Made by a program: the position numbers and the translations under genes. Under the pieces are notes generated by a model, which had not been told where the DNA came from, did no database searches, and worked only from the letters and a program-made list of their open reading frames with translations. DNA of 64,000 nt from Ancrocorticia sp052089425 (lineage in GTDB: Bacteria; Actinomycetota; Actinomycetes; Actinomycetales; Actinomycetaceae): contig NZ_JBQCZW010000004.1 of the NCBI RefSeq assembly GCF_052089425.1, forward strand, positions 1-64,000. Direction: 5' to 3'. Shown here piece by piece: positions 17,479-26,030 of this stretch; the stretch's first letter is position 1; each line of letters begins with the position of its first letter.

Positions 17479-18636
17479 TCAGTACGTCACCACCTGAGCT
17501 CCCTGACCATCGCTCTCCTCATCCATATCTTCCGCCATCTCGTTGGCGTAACGCAGCAGCGTCTCAACAATCACTTCTTCGCGGACGGTTTCAACAACCT
17601 TGCCGCGAACGAAGATCTGTCCTTTGCCGTTGCCGGATGCGCAGCCAAGATCCGCCTCGCGGGCCTCACCTGGGCCGTTGACAACACAGCCCATGACGGC
17701 CACGCGGATCGGGGCCGTAATGTCCTTGAGGCCTTCTTCTACCTTCTCGGCAAGCTCCCACACGTCAACCTGTGCCCTGCCGCACGACGGGCAGGAAACG
17801 ATTTCCATCTTCCGCGGGCGCAGGCCCATGTACTCCAGAATCTTGCTCCCCACCTTGACTTCCTCGACGGGCGGGGCGGAGAGGGACACACGAATCGTAT
17901 CGCCGATTCCCTCCGAGAGAAGAGCTCCGAAGGCGCTGGCAGACTTGATGGTGCCTTGGAAGGCGGGGCCGGCCTCAGTCACGCCAAGATGTAGCGGCCA
18001 ATCGCCCTGCTCCGAGAGCTGGCGGTAGGCCTCCACCATGGTCACCACGTTGTGGTGCTTAACGGAGATCTTGAAATCGTGGAAGCCCTGCTCCTCGAAT
18101 AGGCTGGCCTCCCACACCGCGGATTCCACGAGGGCCTCCGGGGTGGCCGAACCGTACTTCTTCAGAAGGCGCGGATCCAGCGAACCGGCATTGACCCCGA
18201 TGCGCAGTGACACGCCGTGATCGCTTGCGGCCCGGCAGATTTCTCCCACGCGATCATCAAACTTGCGGATGTTGCCCGGGTTAACGCGAACCGCTCCACA
18301 GCCGGCCTCGATCGCGGCAAAAACGTACTTGGGCTGGAAGTGGATATCGGCAATCACCGGGATTCGGGACTGCTTCGCAATGATCGGCAGCGCCTCGGCA
18401 TCCTTATCGGTGGGGCAGGCAACGCGAACAATATCGCAGCCGGCAGCAGTCAGCTCAGCTATCTGCTGCAAGGTGGCACCGATGTCATGGGTTTTCGTGG
18501 TGGTCATGGACTGCACCGAAATGGGCGCATCACCACCCACTGCTATATCCCCAACGTGGATCTGACGGGTTTTCTTTCGCGGCGCGAGCACCTGAGCCTC
18601 AGGGCGCAAGGTCGGCATTCCTAGAGCAACACTCAC
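17479..18636 (-). CDS. ispG: 4-hydroxy-3-methylbut-2-enyl diphosphate synthase
   Basis: A 385-residue [4Fe-4S] enzyme of the methylerythritol phosphate pathway (GcpE). The TIM-barrel part contains VSVQSMTTTKTHD, AGCDIVRVACP and RVNPGNI. The iron-sulfur part has SCPSCGR and GCVVNGPGEA, which supply the three cysteines. The GTG at 18636 is chosen because the N-terminus VSVALGMP then aligns with actinobacterial IspG; longer in-frame upstream sequence has no support. It lies in the MEP-pathway cluster with dxr, separated by rip1. Confidence 0.95.
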   Translation of the reverse strand: MSVALGMPTLRPEAQVLAPRKKTRQIHVGDIAVGGDAPISVQSMTTTKTHDIGATLQQIAELTAAGCDIVRVACPTDKDAEALPIIAKQSRIPVIADIHFQPKYVFAAIEAGCGAVRVNPGNIRKFDDRVGEICRAASDHGVSLRIGVNAGSLDPRLLKKYGSATPEALVESAVWEASLFEEQGFHDFKISVKHHNVVTMVEAYRQLSEQGDWPLHLGVTEAGPAFQGTIKSASAFGALLSEGIGDTIRVSLSAPPVEEVKVGSKILEYMGLRPRKMEIVSCPSCGRAQVDVWELAEKVEEGLKDITAPIRVAVMGCVVNGPGEAREADLGCASGNGKGQIFVRGKVVETVREEVIVETLLRYANEMAEDMDEESDGQGAQVVTY

Positions 18637-18747
18637 GCGCTCCAGTATTCCACTTTGTGAGCCCCGTGGGGAGTACTGGTGTTGTGAACTCGCCCAAGGT
18701 CTCATGTGCGAGGCGTTGTTCCAGCCCACCGCCCGCGCTGGCTTGCT

Positions 18748-20046
18748 CTAGAACACGGGGTTCACGATGTCAGCAATAATCAGCAAAACCGTCATCACAA
18801 TGAAGAGGGATGCCACCACGTAGCCCAGTGGCATCAGGCGCGCGATGTCCACGGGGCCGGGGTCAGGTTTCCCTGCAAGCTGAGCGATCTTGCGGCGGGC
18901 CCCCTCATAGGCGGCGCCCACGATGTGGCCTCCGTCCAGCGGGAGTAGGGGCAGAAGATTGAAGAGGAATAGGCTGATGTTGAGGGACGCAATGAGGAGG
19001 AGCAGATCGCCGATGCGCGCCGAAAGGCCGTAGGCATCGTGTTCGGTGCTGGTAATCGAGCCAGCGAGATCCGCGGCGCCCACGATCCCCATGACGCCGC
19101 TTTCAGACCGGTCAGCGCCGGTAAACAGGCCGGCGGCGGTATCCCACAAATCCGCCGGGAGTTTCACAATCACGTTCGCCGTTCCCGCCGTCAGGTCCCA
19201 CAGCTGCGCGGGGATCTGCGTGATCGGGATTCGTTCGTGTTCGTATCCCGGTCCGATACCAACATAGGGCTTTTGTTCGGTGAGGGTTTCTCCGGAATCA
19301 TCGGTAACGATGGCACCATTTTCGTCGACGACGGGGCGTTCCGTGACCGCGGGAGTCACGGTGAGAGTGACCTGTTCTGACTCTCGCTCCACAATGACTG
19401 TGGCCGGTTCCGTGCCTGATGAGGCGATGGCCTGCTGGACATCGGTCCAGCTATTGGTGGGGGTTCCACCCCAGGAGAGCACAACATCGCCCGGCAAGAT
19501 CCCGGCTTGGGCTCCCGGGGCTTGCGGATCATCTTTCTCGCAGGTGTCCGTATCCGCGATACACGTACTGACCGTTGAGATCTGGTTGGACGGGACAAGG
19601 GCACCGATGCCCGACATGACGATGGCAAGCAGCACCCCGGCAATGAACAGATTCATGACGGGGCCGCCGAACATGATGACAAGGCGTTTGGCCGCGCTCA
19701 ATCGCCAAAAGGCATGCGGTTCTTCCTCAGGGGTGAGCTCCTCGCCGCTGGCGCGGCGCACCTCCTCGGCAATCGTCACCTCGCCCTTGCGGTTGACCTG
19801 TGTGCGGCGGGCGTTTCCCGGCCACACCATGCCGGCAATGCGTACATAGCCGCCGAGAGGGATGGCCTTCAGCCCATATTCTGTCCCATTCTTGGTGGTG
19901 GACCAGATGGTTGGGCCGAATCCAATAAAGTACTGGGGAACCTTGGCCCCGAACTTCTTGGCTGGGACCAGATGCCCCACTTCGTGCAGCCCAACTGAAA
20001 CCAGCAGTCCAACGATCAATAAAAGGATTCCGGGAAGCGATCCCAC
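18748..20046 (-). CDS. rip1: Site-2 (RIP) intramembrane zinc metalloprotease
   Basis: A 432-residue M50 peptidase like RseP and mycobacterial Rip1, which cleaves anti-sigma factors and other membrane substrates. The active-site HEVGH is at residues 21-25 in TM1, and the third ligand lies in NLLPLLPLDGGH near 360-373. A periplasmic PDZ domain (about 165-265) follows TM2, with the GILPGDVVLSWGG stretch. A C-terminal TM segment ends the protein. It lies between ispG and dxr, the conserved actinobacterial order. Confidence 0.93.
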   Translation of the reverse strand: MGSLPGILLLIVGLLVSVGLHEVGHLVPAKKFGAKVPQYFIGFGPTIWSTTKNGTEYGLKAIPLGGYVRIAGMVWPGNARRTQVNRKGEVTIAEEVRRASGEELTPEEEPHAFWRLSAAKRLVIMFGGPVMNLFIAGVLLAIVMSGIGALVPSNQISTVSTCIADTDTCEKDDPQAPGAQAGILPGDVVLSWGGTPTNSWTDVQQAIASSGTEPATVIVERESEQVTLTVTPAVTERPVVDENGAIVTDDSGETLTEQKPYVGIGPGYEHERIPITQIPAQLWDLTAGTANVIVKLPADLWDTAAGLFTGADRSESGVMGIVGAADLAGSITSTEHDAYGLSARIGDLLLLIASLNISLFLFNLLPLLPLDGGHIVGAAYEGARRKIAQLAGKPDPGPVDIARLMPLGYVVASLFIVMTVLLIIADIVNPVF

Positions 20047-20061
20047 TATCTAGCCTCCCCG

Positions 20062-21300
20062 CTATCTGCGCTGTGCCATCACCTCATGGGCACGCACCCG
20101 CGCCCACTTCTCGGTGCCAAGCACCGTTTCCACATCGAGAGTGCCCCGGGGAGCTGAGAATTCACTCAGAATCTCGGCCACGGTTGCTGTGATTCCCAGA
20201 TAGGGCAGCTCGCCGGCCAAGAAGCTGCCCACGCATTCTTCGTTGGCGGCGTTCAGTACGGCCGGATGGAGCGGGGAGGCGGCCACCGCATCCCGTGCCA
20301 AGGAGACGGCTGGGAACGTCTCATGATCGAGCGGTTCAAAGTTCCACGCAACCGGGCTATCCCACGCATTCGGCACGCTCACGGCCTCTAGGCGCTCAGG
20401 CCACGAAAGCCCGAGAGCAATGGGCAGGCGCATATCCGGAGGGGAGGCCTGAGCGATCGTTGCACCGTCAGTAAACTCCACCATCGAGTGGATCACCGAT
20501 TGGGGATGGACCACCGGCACAATGCTTTCGGGGGCAATATCGAACAGGTATGCGGCTTCGATCAGCTCCAGTCCCTTGTTCATCAGGGTCGAGGAGTTGA
20601 TAGTAACAACAGGGCCCATGGCCCACGTGGGGTGGTTGAGTGCATCGGCGGGAGTCACATCGGTGAGCTGCGATGCGTTGCGCCCGCGGAACGGGCCACC
20701 GGAGGCGGTCAGGATAATACGCTTGACCTCGCTCGCACCGTCCTGTTCCACCGAACACAGGCCACGATGGTGGATCCCAGACCGCAGCGATTGCACAATC
20801 GCCGAATGTTCAGAATCTACGGGAACGATTTGGCCAGGACGCACCATCGCGTCCGAAATGAGTCCACCTCCCACAACCAGCGATTCCTTGTTGGCCAGTG
20901 CCAGTGTTGCGCCACTGGAGAGTGCGGCGAGGGTTGGGCGCAGGCCCACGGAGCCCGTGATTCCGTTGAGTACCACGGTGGACCCGGGATCGGAGCTGCG
21001 GTCTTGCCCAGCCCCACCTGCCAGATCGGCCATCGCATCGGGGCCGGCTATGATCTGGATTCCGCTGCCTGTCAGAAGCTGTTCGAGTTCTTCCTTGCCG
21101 CTCGGATCGGCAATCCCGACGATCGGAACAGAGAATTCCTTGGCTTGGCGGGCCAACAGCTGGACGCTTCCGCCCCCTGCCCCAAGGGCCAATACCGTGT
21201 AACGGTCGCGATTGCGTCCGATCACATCAAGGGCTTGCGTACCAATCGATCCTGTTGAACCGAGGATGACAACCCCACGGGTTGCGGGTAATCCAGTCAC
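20062..21300 (-). CDS. dxr: 1-deoxy-D-xylulose 5-phosphate reductoisomerase
   Basis: A 412-residue enzyme of the MEP pathway, converting DXP to MEP with NADPH and a divalent metal. The N-terminal Rossmann motif is GSTGSIGTQALDVI, and SGGPFRG and HPTWAMGPVVTINSSTLMNKGLE contain the metal and substrate residues. The GTG at 21300 (VTGLPATRGV) gives the normal family length and has GGTGGACA upstream; an in-frame 28-codon extension is likely non-coding. It is 15 bp upstream of rip1, so they are co-transcribed. Confidence 0.95.
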   Translation of the reverse strand: MTGLPATRGVVILGSTGSIGTQALDVIGRNRDRYTVLALGAGGGSVQLLARQAKEFSVPIVGIADPSGKEELEQLLTGSGIQIIAGPDAMADLAGGAGQDRSSDPGSTVVLNGITGSVGLRPTLAALSSGATLALANKESLVVGGGLISDAMVRPGQIVPVDSEHSAIVQSLRSGIHHRGLCSVEQDGASEVKRIILTASGGPFRGRNASQLTDVTPADALNHPTWAMGPVVTINSSTLMNKGLELIEAAYLFDIAPESIVPVVHPQSVIHSMVEFTDGATIAQASPPDMRLPIALGLSWPERLEAVSVPNAWDSPVAWNFEPLDHETFPAVSLARDAVAASPLHPAVLNAANEECVGSFLAGELPYLGITATVAEILSEFSAPRGTLDVETVLGTEKWARVRAHEVMAQRR

Positions 21301-21337
21301 TGCTTGTCCACCAATTCCGCCAACTCCACTAACGTTT

Positions 21338-21886
21338 CTACTCCACCGAAACCAGCACGGTAATCGCGCGCTCGATGTACACATCCACTACTGCGGCATC
21401 GTAGGCCTTGCTGTCTTTAGCTTGCTCGAACAGGGAATCGCGCAGTTCCTTGGAGGAGAGCGCACGCTTTCCGTCAAAGTACTCCATCAGGCGATCCATC
21501 AGTTCGTCAACGTCACTCTTGCTGTATCCCCAGCCTGAGGCATCGGCAAAGCGAGCACCTTGCTTTCGTAGGAGGCGCGGGTACAGGCTCTTGGCATCCT
21601 CATAGGTCTTGTTGAGCCATGTGGCCTCACCGCGCTGGCGCACCACTTTGGCCCGCCTGCGCTGGATGAATGCCGCTTCGAGCCGGTCCAATGCCGCGTC
21701 CACTAGAGCGGGATCGTACCCGTGGCGCACACGTGAAAAGCCCGCGTTGCGGACTGTCTGCTCGTTGAAGTCAGCCGCTCCCTTATCCGAGTAGGCGTCC
21801 TTCGCCTTCCTCAGAAATTCGTCAACTTCATCCGTGGCGTATCCCCACCCAAAGCGGCCAACACGTGTGAACGTGTCTTCACTCAT
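21338..21886 (-). CDS. DivIVA-repeat (DivI1A-like) protein
   Basis: A protein of about 182 residues made of four copies of a short motif around G(W/Y)xxxxVDxxLDRL: FGWGYATDEVDEFL, GYDPALVDAALDRLEAAF, GWGYSKSDVDELMDRL and AYDAAVVDVYIERA. This motif is related to the membrane-curvature-sensing N-terminus of DivIVA/Wag31. No long coiled coil follows, unlike true DivIVA. The start ATG overlaps the rlmN stop by 8 bp, so it is translated with rlmN. A scaffold or cell-division accessory role is plausible but unproven. Confidence 0.8.
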   Translation of the reverse strand: MSEDTFTRVGRFGWGYATDEVDEFLRKAKDAYSDKGAADFNEQTVRNAGFSRVRHGYDPALVDAALDRLEAAFIQRRRAKVVRQRGEATWLNKTYEDAKSLYPRLLRKQGARFADASGWGYSKSDVDELMDRLMEYFDGKRALSSKELRDSLFEQAKDSKAYDAAVVDVYIERAITVLVSVE

Positions 21887-23138
21887 CAGCCTCTCGCTCC
21901 TCCACATCGTTTATGGCGGCCATTACCCGCTCTGCTGCAGCGGCGGCCTTCTTTGCCCGGGCCGAATTCCCTTTGACCTCAGCCGCGAGTTGGCCACATG
22001 CACCATCAATGTCCGATCCGCGTGTATCCCGAATGGTTGTGGGGATACCCGAGGCTTCCAGCGTATCAACGAAAACACGTTGGGTTTGGGGCAGGCTCGC
22101 CGTCCAAATGGATCCGGGGGTGGGATTAAGCGGAATGGGGTTGACGTGCACCCAACCCCGCCCACGTGAGTTGAGTTCGTCAGCCAAGAGCTGGGCACGC
22201 CACTGGTGATCATTCATGTCTTTGATCAACGCGTATTCGATTGATACGCGCCGTCCAGTTTTCTCAAAGTATCGGCGTGCCGAATCTAGGAGCTTTTCCA
22301 CGTTGAACCGTGAGTTCAGCGGGATAAGCGGATCGCGCAGACCATCGTCCGGAGCATGAAGGGACACTGCCAGAGTCACGGGCAGCCCCTCGTCTGCCAG
22401 CTTGTTGATGAGAGGCACCATGCCTACCGTGGAAACGGTGACGCCACGGGCCGAGATTCCGAGTCCCGATGGGGCTGGCTCAATAATCCTGTGAAGTGCG
22501 GCCTGAACCTGACGCCAGTTCGCCAGAGGCTCCCCCATCCCCATGAACACGATGTTCGACAGGCGAACGGGGCCACCTTCAAGGTCACCTGATTCAGCGG
22601 CCACCATCCCCAAACGCACCTGTTCAACGATTTCGGCTGTGGACAGGTTACGTGTGAGCCCGCCCTGCCCCGTTGCGCAGAATGGGCACGCCATGCCGCA
22701 CCCAGCTTGGGAGGAGATGCAGAGCGTTGCCCGCCCGGGGTAACGCATGAGGACGGTTTCCACCATCGCACCGTCAAACATGCGCCATAGAGACTTAATG
22801 GTCCGGCCCTGATCGGCACGCAGATCGCGCACCTTTGTCAGAAGCGGGGGCAGGAAGTTCTCCACGATCTGTTCCCGCGAGGAGCTAGGCAGATCGGTCA
22901 TCTCATCCGCCGTGGCCTCGTGGCGTTCAAAGTAATGGCGGGACAGCTGATCGGCGCGGAAGGCCGGAAAACCAGCCTCTTTCATCGCCTTTTTGCGCGC
23001 CTCAACCGTTAGGTCTGCGAGGTGCGTAGGTGGCTTTCCCTTGCTGGCAGGCTTCATGGTGAAGACGGGCATAGGCCCCGACTCCACAGTGGGCATGACC
23101 TGCCGCGTGGCAGCATTCGGATACTTCGGTGAATTCAT
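21879..23138 (-). CDS. rlmN: Dual-specificity 23S rRNA/tRNA A2503/A37 C2-methyltransferase
   Basis: A 419-residue radical SAM enzyme. The cluster motif is CGMACPFCATG near residue 135, and the family fragments SLWRMFDGAMVETVLMRYP, NIVFMGMGEPLANW and SLHAPDDGLRDPLIPLN are clear. The C-terminal cysteine of the mechanism lies near 377 in DGACGQL. It methylates A2503 of 23S rRNA and A37 of some tRNAs. It lies downstream of cdsA and overlaps the DivIVA-repeat gene. The N-terminal 30 residues before the conserved region are variable. Confidence 0.94.
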   Translation of the reverse strand: MNSPKYPNAATRQVMPTVESGPMPVFTMKPASKGKPPTHLADLTVEARKKAMKEAGFPAFRADQLSRHYFERHEATADEMTDLPSSSREQIVENFLPPLLTKVRDLRADQGRTIKSLWRMFDGAMVETVLMRYPGRATLCISSQAGCGMACPFCATGQGGLTRNLSTAEIVEQVRLGMVAAESGDLEGGPVRLSNIVFMGMGEPLANWRQVQAALHRIIEPAPSGLGISARGVTVSTVGMVPLINKLADEGLPVTLAVSLHAPDDGLRDPLIPLNSRFNVEKLLDSARRYFEKTGRRVSIEYALIKDMNDHQWRAQLLADELNSRGRGWVHVNPIPLNPTPGSIWTASLPQTQRVFVDTLEASGIPTTIRDTRGSDIDGACGQLAAEVKGNSARAKKAAAAAERVMAAINDVEEREADE

Positions 23139-23202
23139 AGCCCTGCTATTGTCCCATGTAACCGCGGGCAGCGGGGTGTGGCAGTGCTCCTACCCGCGCC
23201 GG

Positions 23203-24075
23203 CTACCACGCCATGATGAGGTAGCAGAACGGCGCCCACATCAAGATGGAATCCAGACGATCCATCATCCCGCCGTGCCCGGGAAATATGGAGCCCATGT
23301 CCTTGACGCCAAGATCGCGTTTCAGGAGTGATTCGGCCAAATCGCCGATGGTGGCACACGCGGCGGCAACCCCAGCCACGATGCATGCCACGTACCACGG
23401 ACGATCAAGGACGCCATAGACCAGAACGAAGGCAACGGCCAGAGCACACACCAGCGATCCTGCGAACCCCTCCCACGATTTCTTCGGCGAAATCGTGGGG
23501 CTCATCGGGTGTTTACCCCACAGCACGCCGAACGCCCAGCCACCCGTATCGTTGGCCACCGGCATCAAAATCAGGAGTGCCACCATCCACGCGGGCTGCT
23601 CCAAGAACGCGAGTGCCACAGCGAAGCATCCCAGAAGCGCAATCCACGCCAGAGCGAAGATTGCCGCCATCACATCGCGCGGAGCCCGCTTCGATCCGTC
23701 AAGCACACACCATAGGAACACAGCCGCGATTGATAGGAGGAAGGCGATGAGCCCGCCGCCTAGCCCTTCGTACCACGTTGCCACCACCATGGTGAGGGCG
23801 CCAACCCACAGTGGAACAATGGGGATGCGAACGTCACGCGCAAGGAAGGCACCGGCTATCTCCCACAGCCCGATGCACACTGCCACAGCCACGAGGACGG
23901 CGAACAGTTCAAATTTCCACACGACGGACAAAGCCACGAGTGCCAGCAGCACGAGAGCTGTTGGCACCGCGGCCCGAAGGTTCCGCCCCGCCCGTGATGT
24001 GGATGCGGCGGGAGGTTGTGGAGGATGTGGGGCGAGCCGGTCAATCACCGATCGCTCGCCATCGTTCTTCTCCAC
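23203..24075 (-). CDS. cdsA: Phosphatidate cytidylyltransferase
   Basis: A 290-residue integral membrane enzyme making CDP-diacylglycerol from phosphatidate and CTP. Seven to eight hydrophobic segments follow a basic cytoplasmic N-terminus. The CDS signature is present: SPTISPKKSWEGFAGSLV, then LLKRDLGVKDMGSIFPGHGG and MDRLDS near the C-terminus. It starts 3 bp after frr, in the usual pyrH-frr-cdsA order. Confidence 0.95.
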   Translation of the reverse strand: MEKNDGERSVIDRLAPHPPQPPAASTSRAGRNLRAAVPTALVLLALVALSVVWKFELFAVLVAVAVCIGLWEIAGAFLARDVRIPIVPLWVGALTMVVATWYEGLGGGLIAFLLSIAAVFLWCVLDGSKRAPRDVMAAIFALAWIALLGCFAVALAFLEQPAWMVALLILMPVANDTGGWAFGVLWGKHPMSPTISPKKSWEGFAGSLVCALAVAFVLVYGVLDRPWYVACIVAGVAAACATIGDLAESLLKRDLGVKDMGSIFPGHGGMMDRLDSILMWAPFCYLIMAW

Positions 24076-24078
24076 GCA

Positions 24079-24636
24079 CTACACCTCGAGGAGGTCCTTC
24101 TCCTTGGCCTCAAGGAGCTTGTCCACTTGATCGACGAAGCGCTTGGTCTGCTCTTCCAGCTCGGCTTCGCCGCGCTTGACATCGTCTTCTCCGGCGTCGC
24201 CGTCCTTCTTGATCTTGTCCAGCGCTTCCTTTGCCTTGCGGCGAATCGAACGGATCGAAATCCGGGCGTCTTCCGCCTTGCTGCGCGCCATCTTCACGTA
24301 GTCTTTGCGGCGCTCTTCTGTCAAGGATGGCAGAACACAGCGGATGACGTTGCCATCATCGGTTGGGTTCACTCCCAGATCGGCGGCGCGAATCGCCTTG
24401 TCAATGGCGGGCATCGCCGTGCGGTCAAACGGGCTGATCAGCACCGTACGTGCCTCCGGAACTGTCACCGAAGCCAGCTGCTGGAGGGGTGTTGGTGCGC
24501 CGTAGTAGTCCACGAGGATCGGCGTGAACATGCCGGCGCTTGCACGTCCGGAGCGAATGTTCGTGAAATCGTGGCGGGCCACGTCAATGGCCTTTTCCAT
24601 CTTGTCCTCGGCTTCGAGGAGCTCGTCTTCAATCAT
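24079..24636 (-). CDS. frr: Ribosome recycling factor
   Basis: A 185-residue protein of full RRF length that splits post-termination ribosomes with EF-G. Typical stretches are DFTNIRSGRASAGMF, YYGAPTPLQQLASV and DAIRAADLGVNPT-type text (KAIRAADLGVNPTDDGN). Its start codon overlaps the pyrH stop (position 24636), so the two are coupled. Confidence 0.96.
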   Translation of the reverse strand: MIEDELLEAEDKMEKAIDVARHDFTNIRSGRASAGMFTPILVDYYGAPTPLQQLASVTVPEARTVLISPFDRTAMPAIDKAIRAADLGVNPTDDGNVIRCVLPSLTEERRKDYVKMARSKAEDARISIRSIRRKAKEALDKIKKDGDAGEDDVKRGEAELEEQTKRFVDQVDKLLEAKEKDLLEV

Positions 24637-25394
24637 TACTTCTCTTCCTCCTGCTTATCTTCTGTGACAAGCGTACCGATCTTCTCGCCACGAAGGGCGC
24701 GAGTGACATTGGTTGATTCTCCCATGCCAAAAACGCGCATGGTCAAATGGTTGTCGCGGCACAGCGAGAACGCGGCGGCATCAACCACGCGAAGCCCCTG
24801 TGCCAGTGCCTGACCGTAGGTCAACTCGTCAAGCTTGACGGCGCTAGGATCGAGCTTCGGATCTGCGCTGTACACCCCGTCCACGCCGTTCTTGCCCACG
24901 AGGATCTCATCGCAGTGCAGTTCAAGGGCACGCTGGGCGGAAACCGTATCGGTGGAGAAGAAGGGCATGCCCGCTCCGGCGCCGAAAATGACAACCCGGC
25001 CCTTTTCCAAGTGCCTGATAGCGCGCAGCGGAACATAGGGTTCGGCAATTTGAGTCATCTGAATGGCGGTTTGGACGCGAGCGGGTGTTCCCGCCTTCTC
25101 AATGAAATCCTGAAGGGCAATGGCGTTCATGACCGTGCCGAGCATGCCCATGTAATCGGCACGCGCACGATCCATCCCCCGTTGCTGAAGCTCTGGGCCG
25201 CGGAAGAAGTTTCCCCCGCCCACCACGATGGCCACTTGCACGCCGTCGTCTACAGCTTCCGAAATCTCTTCAGCTACCCGTGTCAGGACATCAGCGTCAA
25301 GTCCAACGGCTCCGCCCCCAAACATTTCCCCAGAAACTTTGAGGAGAACGCGCCTCACTTGGTCCTTGTTATGATCGCCTAGTACTGAACTCAC
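24636..25394 (-). CDS. pyrH: Uridylate kinase
   Basis: A 252-residue hexameric UMP kinase of the amino-acid-kinase fold. RRVLLKVSGEMFGG is the N-terminal phosphate loop, VVGGGNFFRGPELQQRGMDRARADYMGMLGTVMNA is characteristic and GAGAGMPFFSTDTVSAQRA is the nucleotide region. The GTG at 25394 with GGAAGG upstream gives the family length. It leads the pyrH-frr-cdsA-rlmN unit; tsf and rpsB, usually just upstream, are here displaced by the 25.5-33.9 kb accessory block. Confidence 0.95.
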   Translation of the reverse strand: MSSVLGDHNKDQVRRVLLKVSGEMFGGGAVGLDADVLTRVAEEISEAVDDGVQVAIVVGGGNFFRGPELQQRGMDRARADYMGMLGTVMNAIALQDFIEKAGTPARVQTAIQMTQIAEPYVPLRAIRHLEKGRVVIFGAGAGMPFFSTDTVSAQRALELHCDEILVGKNGVDGVYSADPKLDPSAVKLDELTYGQALAQGLRVVDAAAFSLCRDNHLTMRVFGMGESTNVTRALRGEKIGTLVTEDKQEEEK

Positions 25395-25476
25395 GGGCTG
25401 ATTCCTTCCATGTGGGATAACGCCGGGGAGCAAATGCCCGTCCGTAACCTTACCAGTGAGCGGCGGCCCGTCCCTA

Positions 25477-25947
25477 CTAACGCCAAACGTCCAGAATCCG
25501 CTCTTCGTCAAGATCTCGCATGTAATGCAAGGGATCCACGCCGCTTTCGAGAACGTAATCGGTCAGCAACTCGCGCACAACCTCGCACAACTGGGCCCCG
25601 TCCCACGGTTTGGCAACGTAATAATCCAGATGCGCCTTGTTGACGGCCCGCACCGTATCGTCCAGAAAGGCCTGGCCTGTCACCAGTATCTTTTTGGCAT
25701 CGGCCACGCGCTCATCTTCTGAGATGGAAATCAGGAAGTCCACTCCATCACGCCCTGGCAGGCGGTGATCCGAGAGCACCAGAGCAAGCTCGTCCTCTGA
25801 ATCGATGAGTTCCTCAAGCACATCCCATGCTTCATCGAACGTCTCCGCAGCTTCGATGTTGAATCGATCCGCAAAAGCCTGAAGATCGCGTTCCAGCGCG
25901 TGGCGCACTTCCGGTTCATCCTCAAGAATGAGAATTGTTAACGTCAT
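25477..25947 (-). CDS. Stand-alone response-regulator receiver protein
   Basis: A 156-residue protein with only a CheY-like receiver domain: the acidic pair EDE at 9-11, the phosphoacceptor Asp in LSDHRLPG near 59, the switch Thr in LVTGQAF and the conserved Lys in VAKPW near 112. No DNA-binding or enzymatic output domain is present, and no kinase gene is adjacent. It resembles receivers that act through protein partners. It lies alone between pyrH and the dicarboxylate block. Confidence 0.85.
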   Translation of the reverse strand: MTLTILILEDEPEVRHALERDLQAFADRFNIEAAETFDEAWDVLEELIDSEDELALVLSDHRLPGRDGVDFLISISEDERVADAKKILVTGQAFLDDTVRAVNKAHLDYYVAKPWDGAQLCEVVRELLTDYVLESGVDPLHYMRDLDEERILDVWR

Positions 25948-26030
25948 CGAGGCCTCCTCGCCCTTCCTGTCCGCTCAATCGTCTGACTCCACGAAAGTCT
26001 AGATCATGGATCACCTAGGCATATGAGACT

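Noticed and set aside
17479..21300. The ispG-rip1-dxr order as a novel gene cluster
   Set aside because: The same order is well known in mycobacteria and other actinobacteria, so it is supportive context rather than a new system.
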